Source: Acidimicrobiia bacterium
GTDB lineage: Bacteria; Actinomycetota; Acidimicrobiia; Acidimicrobiales; AC-14
Direction of reading: 5' to 3'
Assembly: GCA_023265045.1 (NCBI GenBank)
Contig: JAHFUQ010000007.1
Coordinates: 1 to 63,114 of the forward strand
Length of the DNA: 63,114 nt
In this document: positions 1 through 8,471 of the stretch, piece by piece
Position numbering within the stretch: position 1 is the first letter of the stretch
How the letters are laid out: every line of letters starts with the position of its first letter
The notes under the pieces: model-generated
Told to the model about the DNA's origin: nothing
Databases searched by the model: none
What the model saw: only the letters and a program-made list of their open reading frames with translations
Made by a program: the position numbers and the translations under genes

Positions 1-1
1 C

Positions 2-151
2 ACGATCCTGCAATGTTTGTCGGTGGTCGGCGCCGTGAGCCTGGGCGCCGTGGTCGCCGGCCGGTGCCTGACCTGGCGACCGGCGCCTGGCGCCCCCGGG
101 GGACACCACGCGCCCACGCTCGTCGCCGCGAGCCCGGGCGCCACCTCGTGA
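2..151 (+). CDS. C-terminal end of a membrane protein (partial)
   Basis: An open frame enters from the left edge and ends at TGA 149-151. It gives 49 residues: a hydrophobic stretch (LSVVGAVSLGAVVAG) followed by a polar Pro/Ala/Gly tail, like the last membrane helix and cytoplasmic tail of an integral membrane protein. Its stop overlaps the GTG start of the next gene in a GTGA overlap, the same junction style used through this operon, which supports it being real. Given the neighbours it may be an O-antigen ligase/polymerase or another polysaccharide membrane protein, but too little is visible to assign a family. Confidence 0.55.
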   Translation, partial: TILQCLSVVGAVSLGAVVAGRCLTWRPAPGAPGGHHAPTLVAASPGATS

Positions 152-2076
152 AGGTTCTGCTCGACGCCGTCTCGGTCGGCCAAGGCGGCGGCGTCACCTA
201 CCTTCAGCGCCTCGTCGCCCAGGACGTCCGGACGCCGGACTTGTCGGTCGAGGTTCTCGCGAGGCGCGATTTGGAGCTCCCGGCGCCGGGCCGCGGCGTG
301 CGGGTCACACGGGCGCCCTCGTGGCTGCGGCATCCGCTGCTGCGGGGGGCCTGGACTGAGGCCTTCTTGCCGCTGGTCGCGTGGCGGCGAGGATCGGATG
401 CGCTGGTCTGCCCCAACGGGATCGTCCCGACGGTGCGGCCGCGGGGCTGCACGACGGTGGCGATCCTCCAAAACCTGATGCCCTTCGAGATCGCCGAGCG
501 ACGCCGGTATCCCTTGGGCTATACCCGGGCGCGCCTGCGATTCCTTGAGCACGTCTTGATGAGAAGCACTCGCCGGGCGGACCTCGTTGTTTTCCTCTCG
601 AACCACGGCCGACGCGTCGTGAGCGATCGTGTCCGCGGCCCGCTCGAGCGCACGGCCGTGATCCCCCACGGAGTAGGGGACGAATTCCGGACCGCGCCAC
701 CAGGCGTCCGGCCCGGGTGGCTCCCCGACGCCGATTACCTCCTTTACGTCTCGACGGTCGAACCGTACAAAGGGCAGCTCGAGGTGGTCAGGGCGTTCGC
801 CTCGCTCAAGCGCAACCACGCCCTGAACCACCGGCTGCTTCTCGTCGGCCCCGTCTCCCGGCGGTTCTACGTCGACCAGGTGCGGCGGGAGATCGCGCGC
901 CACGACTTGCAGGACGACGTCCTGCTGACCGGTCCGTGGCCTGCCCACTATTTGCCGGCGGCATACGCCCATGCCTCCGTCACCGTCTTCGCTTCTCGGT
1001 GCGAAAACTGTCCCAATATCCTGCTCGAGGCGATGGCATGCGGCGCCCGGCTGGCAATATCGGACATTCCGCCGACGGCGGAAGTCGCGCAGGGCGCGGC
1101 GCTCTATTTCGACCCTTACGACCCGGCAAGCATCGCCGCTCAAACCTTGAAGCTGCTCGGAGACCAGGACTTGCGCCAGGCGATGGCGAAACGAGGCCGC
1201 AGCCGAGCCGCCGAATACCGCTGGGCCCACACCGCCGACCGCACGTGGGCTGAGGTGCGCGAGGCACACCTGGGGAGGGTTTCGCGCCCGCTCCGGCGTC
1301 GGTCCTGGCCGCGGCGGCTGAAGCGGGAACTGGGCCGGGCCCTTGCTGCACCTGCGGTCGGGCGGATCGCCGGTGTGGCGACCAGCGACCGGATCCGGAT
1401 CGGGGGCATCACCTTCGACACCAGCCATGAGGCCTACTCCCCACGGGTCAAGGCCTTGCTGTTCTCCCAGCAGTACGAGCGGGCCGAGCTGGCCTTTATC
1501 CGGCGGTTTCTCGACCCTTGCCAAGACGTAGTCGAACTCGGCGCCAGCCTTGGCATCACCGGCGCCCACGTCTTAGCACGCTTGAATGCTGGGCGGCGCT
1601 ACATTGGCGTTGAGGCGAATGCCGACGTTATCCCCGTTCTGGAGAGCAATATCGGTTCACACGCCGGAGTGCGCAAGTGGGACTTGGTCAACGCGGCGAT
1701 AGCCCCGTCGGGAGTGCATGAGGTGCGCCTCCACATCGGACCGGACACGCTCGCCGCTCGGGTGGCCGTCGATAGGGAACCCCAGGATTGGGAACCCCAG
1801 GACCGCCCGGTGAGCGCGGTCACCCTCGACGGTCTCGTCGAGCGCTTCGCGCTTGACGACTACACCCTCGTGTCGGACGTCGAGGGGTCGGAAGCCGCAT
1901 TCATCATTCCCGAGGACGCCCTGTCAACGCGGTGCCGGCAGATGATCATCGAGCTGCACGACACGGCCTTCGCCGGGCGCAAAGTCACCTCGGCCGAGTT
2001 GCGGCAGCGGCTCGTCGGGGGACACGGTTTCCGCGTCGTGGCCGAGCGGGGCCCCGTGCTGGCCCTGGAGCGATGA
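148..2076 (+). CDS. Glycosyltransferase family 4 fused to FkbM-type methyltransferase
   Basis: A 642-residue two-domain protein. Residues about 1-370 look like a GT-B family 4 glycosyltransferase: a YVSTVEPYKGQ segment starts the second Rossmann fold, and ENCPNILLEAMACG is the donor-binding E-x7-E region. Residues about 420-642 look like an FkbM-family SAM-dependent O-methyltransferase, with motif I VVELGASLGITG and the family signature VSDVEGSE. The GTG at 148 is preferred over an upstream in-frame ATG at 13 because it gives a typical GT4 N terminus (VKVLLDAVSVGQGGG) and overlaps the previous stop as GTGA. The likely role is adding and methylating a sugar on a cell-surface glycan. The fusion would couple transfer with methyl capping; that coupling is inferred. 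Confidence 0.85.
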   Translation: MKVLLDAVSVGQGGGVTYLQRLVAQDVRTPDLSVEVLARRDLELPAPGRGVRVTRAPSWLRHPLLRGAWTEAFLPLVAWRRGSDALVCPNGIVPTVRPRGCTTVAILQNLMPFEIAERRRYPLGYTRARLRFLEHVLMRSTRRADLVVFLSNHGRRVVSDRVRGPLERTAVIPHGVGDEFRTAPPGVRPGWLPDADYLLYVSTVEPYKGQLEVVRAFASLKRNHALNHRLLLVGPVSRRFYVDQVRREIARHDLQDDVLLTGPWPAHYLPAAYAHASVTVFASRCENCPNILLEAMACGARLAISDIPPTAEVAQGAALYFDPYDPASIAAQTLKLLGDQDLRQAMAKRGRSRAAEYRWAHTADRTWAEVREAHLGRVSRPLRRRSWPRRLKRELGRALAAPAVGRIAGVATSDRIRIGGITFDTSHEAYSPRVKALLFSQQYERAELAFIRRFLDPCQDVVELGASLGITGAHVLARLNAGRRYIGVEANADVIPVLESNIGSHAGVRKWDLVNAAIAPSGVHEVRLHIGPDTLAARVAVDREPQDWEPQDRPVSAVTLDGLVERFALDDYTLVSDVEGSEAAFIIPEDALSTRCRQMIIELHDTAFAGRKVTSAELRQRLVGGHGFRVVAERGPVLALER

Positions 2077-3170
2077 CCGCGGGCAATCCCCGCGCCATGT
2101 TCGTCACGAACGGACCCGCGCCGTACCGCGACGCGCTGTTCGAAGCCGTCGAATCCGGCGCCCCGGGACGATGGCGGGTCCTCTACCTCCACGACCGAGT
2201 CCCCGGCCGCCAATGGACGCGCCGCTCCGACCCGGCCTATGACCACCGCACGGCCCGCCGCGCCATAGCCGGTGACGTCGGCGCCGAGCTGGAGGCCTTC
2301 GCACCTGACGTCGTCCTCATCGGCGGGTGGGGGGAGCCGGGCTGCTGGCTTGCTCGCCGGTGGTGCCTCCGCTCAGGGACGCCCGCGCTCGCTTGGGCAG
2401 AGTCCCACGATGGCTCCGGCAGAAGGCGCGGCGTCGTCTCCAACGGACTCCGCCGTCGATTCCTTCACGGCCTCAGCGGGGGGATCGTGCCCGGGCAGGA
2501 GGGCGCCGCCTTCCTGCGCCGGCTCGGATTGAGCGGCGCGCTGCTCGAGTTCCCCAACCCGGTCGTCCATCCGCTTCGAACCGCGTATCCGGCGCCGCCC
2601 ACCGACGAGATCTCGCTCTTGTTCGTTGGGGCGCTCGAAACGCGCAAGCAGCCGGAACGCGTGCTCGACATTGCCGCCGTCGCGGCGCGATCGGGCCAGC
2701 CGGTCCGCGTCACCTTCGCCGGCGCCGGTTCGCTGGGCGGGTCGATCGCACAACGTGCCCGCCGCGCCAATGTCGAGGCTCTTTTGGCGGGCTATGTGGA
2801 GCACGAGGAACTTGAGGCGCTGTGGTCGAGCGCGCACTGCCTCGTCCTGGCGTCGAAGGACGATCCGGCGCCGTTGGTGCTGAGTGAAGCCGCAGCGCGG
2901 GGCGTGCCCTTCGTCGCGTCCTCCGCGTGCGGCGGCGCGGCGACGCTTCTCGCGCTCGGCGCCGCCGGCCGGCAGGTGACCTTCGAGGCGGGGCCCGAGC
3001 AATGGTGGGACGCGGCCCGGGCCGTGATCGGCCTGCCTCGCGTTCCGCTTCGTGACGTGCTTCCCGAACCGGCGGCGCGCCGCCTCCAGGCCTACGTGGA
3101 AGCGCAGAGCGCAGCGACGCCGGCCAGACATGAGGGGCATCGCCGCCGGCGGGAGCGGGCGAATCATTGA
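2073..3170 (+). CDS. Glycosyltransferase family 4
   Basis: A 365-residue protein starting at an ATG that overlaps the previous TGA by 4 bp (ATGA). The N terminus (MFVTNGPAPYRDALFEAVE) is the acceptor-side Rossmann start common in GT4 enzymes. LLFVGALETRKQPERVL begins the nucleotide-sugar domain near residue 180, and the PAPLVLSEAAARGVPFVAS stretch is the donor-site loop with its conserved glutamate. It probably transfers a sugar from an NDP-sugar to a lipid-linked or surface polysaccharide at the inner membrane face. Donor and acceptor cannot be read from sequence. It sits between another glycosyltransferase and a flippase in one tightly overlapping operon. Confidence 0.82.
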   Translation: MTAGNPRAMFVTNGPAPYRDALFEAVESGAPGRWRVLYLHDRVPGRQWTRRSDPAYDHRTARRAIAGDVGAELEAFAPDVVLIGGWGEPGCWLARRWCLRSGTPALAWAESHDGSGRRRGVVSNGLRRRFLHGLSGGIVPGQEGAAFLRRLGLSGALLEFPNPVVHPLRTAYPAPPTDEISLLFVGALETRKQPERVLDIAAVAARSGQPVRVTFAGAGSLGGSIAQRARRANVEALLAGYVEHEELEALWSSAHCLVLASKDDPAPLVLSEAAARGVPFVASSACGGAATLLALGAAGRQVTFEAGPEQWWDAARAVIGLPRVPLRDVLPEPAARRLQAYVEAQSAATPARHEGHRRRRERANH

Positions 3171-4540
3171 GCGATCTGCCGAACGTTCCACTCGACGGCT
3201 CGTTCGCGCCGCCCGAGCCCGCTGTCTCTCGAAAGCCATGGTCGCGGCTGCCGGCGACCGCGGTGACGACTGGCTTCATCCTCGGCGCCGGTTTCCTCTC
3301 AGGCGTCATCGTCGCCCGTTCGCTGGGCGCCTCGGGTCGTGGCGATTGGATGCGGTCGTACCTCACCGTCACCGTCGTCTCCTGGATCGGGACGCTCGGA
3401 GTCGACGACGCCCTCCCCGTGCTGGGCGTGCGCCGGCCGGGCGCAACCGTCATGAGGGCGTCTCGGATCCTTTACCTGCTGCTCGGACCGGCAACGGCCC
3501 TCGCCGCAGCCGTCGTGCTGGTGATCGGCCGGCACCCCTTGCCGGTCGCGCTCGTGGTTGCCGCCTACATACCCGCCTACTTCCTGCACCGCCTCACCAA
3601 CGGCGCCTTGCTCCTTTCGGGCCAACAGCTGCGCTGGAACGTCTCGCGCGCTCTTGCCCCCGCGAGCTACACACTGGCCTTGGCTCTGCTCATGTTCACC
3701 GACAGCGCGTCGGTCGTGCACACGCTGTACGCCTTTACGGGCGCCGAGGCGGTGGCCGCCCTGTGCAGCGCGATGCTGACACCCAAAGCAGTGCGGCCCC
3801 GGCTCTTCGGGCGCTCCCCGATCGAAGCCGAGGAGGGCGAGGAGGCGTGCTCGGCTTCCGCGCTCCTGTCCTTTGGCGTGCGCCTCCACCTGGGGGGCAT
3901 ATTCACCATCATCAATTGGCGGGTCGACCAGCTCCTGATGACCCGCATCGCGCCCACGCGCGACCTGGGCCTCTACACCCTCGGATCGTCCCTTTCCTAC
4001 CTCCCCACCGCGGTAGGCGCCGGAGAGGCAGAGAGCGCCACCAGCCAACTGGCGGCGGCCCGATCCGTCGGCGAGCTCCGTCGGGGGGTGCGGCGCCTGT
4101 ACGGGCGCATCGTTCTGTGGGGTGGCATTGCGCTAGTCGTCCTCGGCGCGGCAGCGCCCTTGCTGATTCCGGTGGTCTACGGGTCGGACTTCCGCGGCGC
4201 GGTCCCGGCGACCGAGATCCTCCTGCTGGGCTCGGCGGGCCTCCTCGCCGGCCTTCCCGCAGTCGCGGGATTGCGGGCGGCCCGCCGGCCGACGGCCGTG
4301 GCGGTCTCCGAAGGAGTGACGGCCGTCTTTGCTATCGCGCTTGTGCCACCCGTCTTTGCGTCCTGGGGAATAGTCGGCGCCGCCTGGCTCTCGACGACGC
4401 TGTACTCCGTGAAGTCCGTGGCCCAGATCGTCCTGCTCGCACGGGTACGCCGAGATCCCCGCACGCTCACCACCGTCGACGCCGACGACAACGCCCCGGT
4501 TGACGGATCGCGACCGTCGCTGACCACGGCCGAGGCCTGA
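3167..4540 (+). CDS. Polysaccharide flippase (Wzx/PST type)
   Basis: A 457-residue, strongly hydrophobic protein with about 12 predicted membrane segments, the size and pattern of the oligosaccharide flippases of the MOP superfamily. The first helix region (TGFILGAGFLSGVIVARSLG) followed by GASGRG is typical of Wzx/RfbX N termini. The start is TTG, overlapping the previous stop as TTGA, and no better start lies nearby. It would move undecaprenyl-linked sugar units across the membrane. A related polysaccharide transporter of the same superfamily is the only realistic alternative. Confidence 0.82.
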   Translation: MSDLPNVPLDGSFAPPEPAVSRKPWSRLPATAVTTGFILGAGFLSGVIVARSLGASGRGDWMRSYLTVTVVSWIGTLGVDDALPVLGVRRPGATVMRASRILYLLLGPATALAAAVVLVIGRHPLPVALVVAAYIPAYFLHRLTNGALLLSGQQLRWNVSRALAPASYTLALALLMFTDSASVVHTLYAFTGAEAVAALCSAMLTPKAVRPRLFGRSPIEAEEGEEACSASALLSFGVRLHLGGIFTIINWRVDQLLMTRIAPTRDLGLYTLGSSLSYLPTAVGAGEAESATSQLAAARSVGELRRGVRRLYGRIVLWGGIALVVLGAAAPLLIPVVYGSDFRGAVPATEILLLGSAGLLAGLPAVAGLRAARRPTAVAVSEGVTAVFAIALVPPVFASWGIVGAAWLSTTLYSVKSVAQIVLLARVRRDPRTLTTVDADDNAPVDGSRPSLTTAEA

Positions 4541-6126
4541 TGCCCAGCGGCTATGGCGCCGAGGCGTCTCCGGTCCAGGAGAGCGTGCGCATCCTGCGCC
4601 GGCGCAAGCTCCCGGCCATCCTCACCGTGTTGGTGATCGTGGGGGCGACGCTCATCAGCTCACTCCTCGAAAAGCCGCTCTATGCCTCCACCGCGAGGGT
4701 TATCCGGGAGACCGGCGCCAACCCGTCACTGTTCCAGCAGTCCAACGGTTCGTACATCGATCCGCAGCGCATCCTCCTGACCGAGGTGGCGATCATCGAG
4801 AGCGAGCCCGTCCGGCAGGCGGCGCAGGCGGAGCTTGGGTTCCCCGGTGTGGCGCGGGCCAAGCCCTTCCAGCAGACGGACATCATCGAGATCATCGCCA
4901 CCGACGGCAAGCCGGAGCGGGCAGATGCGATCGCCAACGCCTACGCCAAGGCCTACATCGAGAGGCACCGGAAGCAGGCGGTGGAAGACGTGCTGTCGGG
5001 CACCACGGAGTTGCAGGCGACCGTGAGCGACCTACAGCGACAGATCGAGGCCGCGTCGGGACCCACCCGCGATGCCTTGCTCCAGCAGCAGGCCCTCTTC
5101 AAGACCAAACTCGACCAGCTCAGAATCGACGCCAAGCTCCAGACCGGCGGGGCGCAGATCGTGAGCGCCGCCCTCCCGTCGCGCGAGCCCGCCTCGCCCC
5201 GGACCGTCCACAACGTGGTGATCGCGGGCGTCCTCGCCGTGCTGCTGGGGGTGGGTCTTGCGTTCCTGGCCGAGCACCTCGACGACTCGATCCGTTCGAA
5301 GGAGGATCTCGAACGCGCCGCGCCATCCACGACAGTGCTGTCGCTCATACCCACGGTGCGGACGTGGAAGGACCGGCACGCGCCCATGGTCGTATCCGTC
5401 AAGGACCCGACGTCACCGGCCGCCGAGGCGTACCGGACCCTGCGGACGGCGATCCAGTTCGGGGCCCTGGACCGACCGCTCCAGAGCTTGCAGATCACCA
5501 GCGCCACCGCACAGGAGGGCAAGACGACGACGCTGGCGAACCTCGCCGTCGCGCTGGCGGGCGCGGGCCAGGAGGTTGTGGTCGTCTCGACCGATCTCCG
5601 TCGCCCGCGGGTGCACGAGTTCTTTGGCGTGAGCAACGAGGTCGGCTTCACGTCGGTGCTCCTGGGTCAGGTGTCGCTGGAGGAGGCCCTCATCTCGGTC
5701 GAGGGCGTCCCCCGTCTGCGGATCCTTGCCTCGGGTCCGCTCCCGCCCAACGCCTCCGAGCTCCTGCAGACCCAGCGTGCAGCCGACGTGCTGCAGGCCA
5801 TCACCGACACGGGCCGCTTCCTCCTGATCGACGCTCCTCCGGTCCTTCCCGTCACGGACGCGGCCATCCTCTCCCGGCGCGTTCAGGGGACGATCCTGGT
5901 TTTCGCCGCGGGCCAAACCTCTCGCCGCGAAGTCGGGCGCGCCATCGAACTCCTGCGGGTTGTCGATGCGCCGATCATCGGGACGGTGCTGAACCGTGCT
6001 CCCTACGAAGCGGCCTACGGCTACGCCGACTACCGGTACGCCGCAGACCCCACGCGTATGAGCTCGAATGGGCAGGGCGCCAAGAAGCGGGGTGGACGGA
6101 GGAAGCGGCGCGAGAAAACGGTGTAG
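4540..6126 (+). CDS. Chain-length determinant / BY-type tyrosine kinase (Wzc-like)
   Basis: A 528-residue protein uniting a Wzz-type domain and a bacterial tyrosine kinase. One membrane helix lies near residues 25-45 and a second near 225-245, bracketing an extracytoplasmic coiled region. The kinase part has the Walker A variant ATAQEGKTT, Walker A' VVVVSTDLRRP and Walker B FLLIDAPP. Near the C terminus a tyrosine cluster (AYGYADYRYA) is the expected autophosphorylation site, followed by a Lys/Arg-rich tail. It would control polymer length and export through phosphorylation cycles. The ATG overlaps the flippase stop by one base (TGATG). In many Gram-positives the two domains are separate proteins; here they are fused. 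Confidence 0.88.
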   Translation: MPSGYGAEASPVQESVRILRRRKLPAILTVLVIVGATLISSLLEKPLYASTARVIRETGANPSLFQQSNGSYIDPQRILLTEVAIIESEPVRQAAQAELGFPGVARAKPFQQTDIIEIIATDGKPERADAIANAYAKAYIERHRKQAVEDVLSGTTELQATVSDLQRQIEAASGPTRDALLQQQALFKTKLDQLRIDAKLQTGGAQIVSAALPSREPASPRTVHNVVIAGVLAVLLGVGLAFLAEHLDDSIRSKEDLERAAPSTTVLSLIPTVRTWKDRHAPMVVSVKDPTSPAAEAYRTLRTAIQFGALDRPLQSLQITSATAQEGKTTTLANLAVALAGAGQEVVVVSTDLRRPRVHEFFGVSNEVGFTSVLLGQVSLEEALISVEGVPRLRILASGPLPPNASELLQTQRAADVLQAITDTGRFLLIDAPPVLPVTDAAILSRRVQGTILVFAAGQTSRREVGRAIELLRVVDAPIIGTVLNRAPYEAAYGYADYRYAADPTRMSSNGQGAKKRGGRRKRREKTV

Positions 6127-6150
6127 GTGTGGCCGCCGACGGGCGCTCGC

Positions 6151-7277
6151 TCAGAAGAAAAAGCGTCGGATGGCGTCGGGGGACGGGACGGGGATGTCAC
6201 CCGACGAACCCCACCCGATCGACGAGGGGCTGCCGTTCAGCACGTCCCAGGTGCCTGACGCAGGCCGGTAGACGGCGATGTCGGTCTGACCATCGCCGTT
6301 GTAGTCGCCCGGGATGGGGATGTCACCCGAGACGCCCCAGCCCACCGACCAGGGGCTGCCGTTCAGCACGTCCCAGGTGCCTGACGCAGGCCGGTAGACG
6401 GCGATGTCGGTCTTGCCGTCGCCGTCGTAGTCGCCGGGGACGGGGATGTCCCCCGGCACGCCCCAGCCCACCGACCAGGGGCTGCCGTTCAGCACGTACC
6501 AGGTGCCTGACGCAGGCCGGTAGACGGCGATGTCGGTCTTGCCGTCGTGTACCACGTCCCCGAGGCAGGCCGGTAGACGGCGATGTCGGACTTGCCGTCG
6601 CCGTCGTAGTCGCCGGGGACGGGAACGTCGCCGTTCACGCCCCAGTTCGTGGCCGCGCCGCCCAGCACGTACCACGTGCCCGAGCCAGGCCGGTAGACCG
6701 CAATGTCGACGTCGTTGTCGCCGTCGTAGTCGCCCGGAACGGGAATGTCGCCGCTCACACCCCAACTGGTGGTGACGCCGCCGTTGACATACCACGAGCC
6801 GGAGGACGGCCGGAAGATCGCAATGTCCGTCTTGTGATCACCGTTGAAGTCGCCCACCGGAGCGGCGGGGACGAACGACAGCGTGCCGTGGCCGTTCTTC
6901 TCGTCGGTGTGGGCGAACAGCGTGCAGGTCCGGAAGCTGCAGTTCACGGATGGATCGCCGGAATCGGAATCGAACGAACGGCGCACGGTGACCGTCAGGG
7001 GCCCAAACGCGCCGCTGGCGTTCGTGTTGAAACTCGCGAGTTGCACGCAGGACTCCACCCCGACCTCCGGCAGATCCGCGCATTCGTGGATGTCACCGCC
7101 GGTGTAGTTGGCCTTGGAGCCGACGCCACTGACTGAAATCGTTTGTACCGGCGCCAGGCCGGTGGCCGGCGCAGGGGTGACGACCGCGCCCGGGCTGTCC
7201 GCCCCAGCCGGCAGGGTCGCCACCACGATCGCCGCCGTTACGGCCAGCGCCGAGAAGGCCGTGCGCATCCCTGCCAT
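6151..7277 (-). pseudogene. Secreted FG-GAP/VCBS-repeat protein, frameshifted
   Basis: Starting at ATG 7277 (GGAGGG just upstream), a signal peptide (MRTAFSALAVTAAIVVATLP) leads to a domain of about 120 residues and then to tandem repeats of the form GDYDGDGKTDIAVYRPASGTWYV, the calcium-binding FG-GAP motif of extracellular beta-propellers. The frame breaks near 6550: one repeat unit is 53 bp instead of 126, so 73 bp are missing. The N-terminal frame then runs to a stop at 6489, while the remaining repeats continue in another frame to 6151. A full propeller would need the missing piece. The break may be real or an assembly collapse of near-identical repeats. Its place beside a polysaccharide operon suggests a surface role, but this is inferred. 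Confidence 0.8.
6191..6850 (-). repeat. Tandem 126/120-bp coding repeats
   Basis: The phrase encoding KTDIAVYRP recurs at about 6281, 6407, 6533, 6586, 6706 and 6826. Spacing is 126, 126, 53, 120 and 120 bp. The 126-bp units (42 codons) are nearly identical and look recently duplicated; the 120-bp units (40 codons) are more diverged. The 53-bp interval marks an internal deletion that is not a multiple of three. The repeats encode FG-GAP blades, not CRISPR spacers. Confidence 0.9.
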
Positions 7278-7362
7278 TCTGCCCTCCGTTTGTCGTCGTT
7301 TCATGCTACGACAGCTCCCGTGAGGCGACAAGGCTCGCGACGCGTGGGCCGCAACCCGCGGT

Positions 7363-8274
7363 TCAGGGGTCGACGGCGCGGAGCTTGCCGCGGCGGCGCT
7401 TGATGGCTCGGCCCGTGTCGACGGAGTCCTTCCAGGAGCCGAAGTAGCGGACCAGGCCCGAAAGCCCTCCGGCGGCGACCTCCTCGCTCAGGAACGCGGC
7501 CTCGCCCATGACCCAGCCGGTGACGTCGCGCGGGCTGGCGTGCTTCCAGACGGTGACCCGGTAGTTGGCCATCGTGCGGCGCCGCTCGGGCGCGGTTTGC
7601 ACGACGTCCTCACCGACGGCGTACCCGACGTACAGGTTGGGCACGTACCGCACGACGAGGCGCTGGTGCTCGGCCCACCAGAACAGGTCGAGGTCGCCGC
7701 CCGTCTCGTAGGCGTCCTCGAACAGCCCGCCGACGGCCGCCACCCGCCGCTCCAGCACATGACGGCGGACGATGACGCAGTTGCCGTTCCCGGCGCTGAC
7801 CTGCTCGGGGTTGCGGGCGGGCGGGTTGTCAACGGGCACCAGCCGGTGCGTCCGGCCTCGCTTGCTCACGCCCGTGGCGACCTTGCCGGCCTCGCCCTCG
7901 CGCACGGCTGGCGCGAGGAAGTCCCACTTCTCGGGGATCTCGATCCGCAACCGGCGCAGGAAGCGCTGATGGAAGCTCACCTCCGGCTTGGCCACGACCA
8001 CCACGTCCCCCGCCGTCTTGGCGATCCCCACGTTGGCGGCCCGCCCGTAGCCGGTCCCCGCCTCGACCTCGACGATCTCGGGGCGCAGCGACGTGCCGAA
8101 GGTGTGCTCGACGAGCGTGTCCGCCGCCGCCCGGCCCGCCGGCCCGACGGCGACGACCACCACCTCGAGGGGCGGGTCGCCGCCCGTGCGCTGGACCGCC
8201 TCCAGCCCGGTGCCGACGCGCGTCGCCGCGTCCACATCTCCGAAGGTCACGGTGACGATCGAAACGTCCGGCAT
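7363..8274 (-). CDS. Glycosyltransferase family 2
   Basis: A 303-residue protein starting MPDVSIVTVTFGDVDAA, the classic GT-A fold opening. A GNGNCVIVRRHVLE stretch, then VGGLFEDAYETGGDLDLFWW, matches the rhamnosyltransferase-like C-terminal part in which the D-x-D/ED residues bind the metal and donor. The acceptor is unknown. The ATG at 8274 is chosen because the reading frame upstream runs through a GC-rich hairpin element with non-protein-like codons. There is no clear Shine-Dalgarno: a stable hairpin ends only six bases upstream, so translation may be weak or the transcript leaderless. It probably works with the polysaccharide cluster. Confidence 0.8.
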   Translation of the reverse strand: MPDVSIVTVTFGDVDAATRVGTGLEAVQRTGGDPPLEVVVVAVGPAGRAAADTLVEHTFGTSLRPEIVEVEAGTGYGRAANVGIAKTAGDVVVVAKPEVSFHQRFLRRLRIEIPEKWDFLAPAVREGEAGKVATGVSKRGRTHRLVPVDNPPARNPEQVSAGNGNCVIVRRHVLERRVAAVGGLFEDAYETGGDLDLFWWAEHQRLVVRYVPNLYVGYAVGEDVVQTAPERRRTMANYRVTVWKHASPRDVTGWVMGEAAFLSEEVAAGGLSGLVRYFGSWKDSVDTGRAIKRRRGKLRAVDP

Positions 8275-8280
8275 CAACGT

Positions 8281-8425
8281 GGGGAGGGGCCAAAGCCCCC
8301 TCCCCCCAACCCCCTCCCGCGCGTCGAGCCGCCTCCGGCGGCGCTCAGGCTCCTCCGATCGACCAACACAGCCGGCAAAGCCGCCTGCGGGCCGCCAGTG
8401 GGGGGCCGCGCCCCCCACACCCCCA
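8281..8425. repeat. GC-hairpin intergenic element, candidate dispersed repeat
   Basis: The gap between nadA and the GT2 gene holds two strong hairpins. One is at 8281-8305 (ggggaggggc, loop caaa, then a complementary C-rich arm). The other has perfect 8-bp arms, GTGGGGGG at 8398-8405 and CCCCCCAC at 8411-8418. Between them lies a GC-rich stretch with small inverted repeats. The composition resembles dispersed intergenic repeat elements of GC-rich genomes, but copy number cannot be judged from one window. Confidence 0.45.
8398..8418 (-). terminator. Possible nadA terminator hairpin
   Basis: A perfect 8-bp stem with loop ccgcg lies about 54 bp past the nadA stop on the minus strand. It lacks a U-tract, as is common in high-GC Actinomycetota. 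It could also just be part of the repeat element at 8281-8425. Confidence 0.45.
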
Positions 8426-8471
8426 CCTGGCCACGGGCGGTCACGTCAGTCAACCCTCCCGGTCTGCGGAT

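Noticed and set aside
13..147. N-terminal extension of the first glycosyltransferase from ATG 13
   Set aside because: The added 45 residues are Arg/Pro-rich and overlap the end of the upstream membrane protein in another frame; GTG 148 gives a normal start with a GTGA overlap.
6191..6850. Possible CRISPR array
   Set aside because: The repeat units are 120-126 bp, contiguous, and encode FG-GAP motifs; there are no unique spacers.
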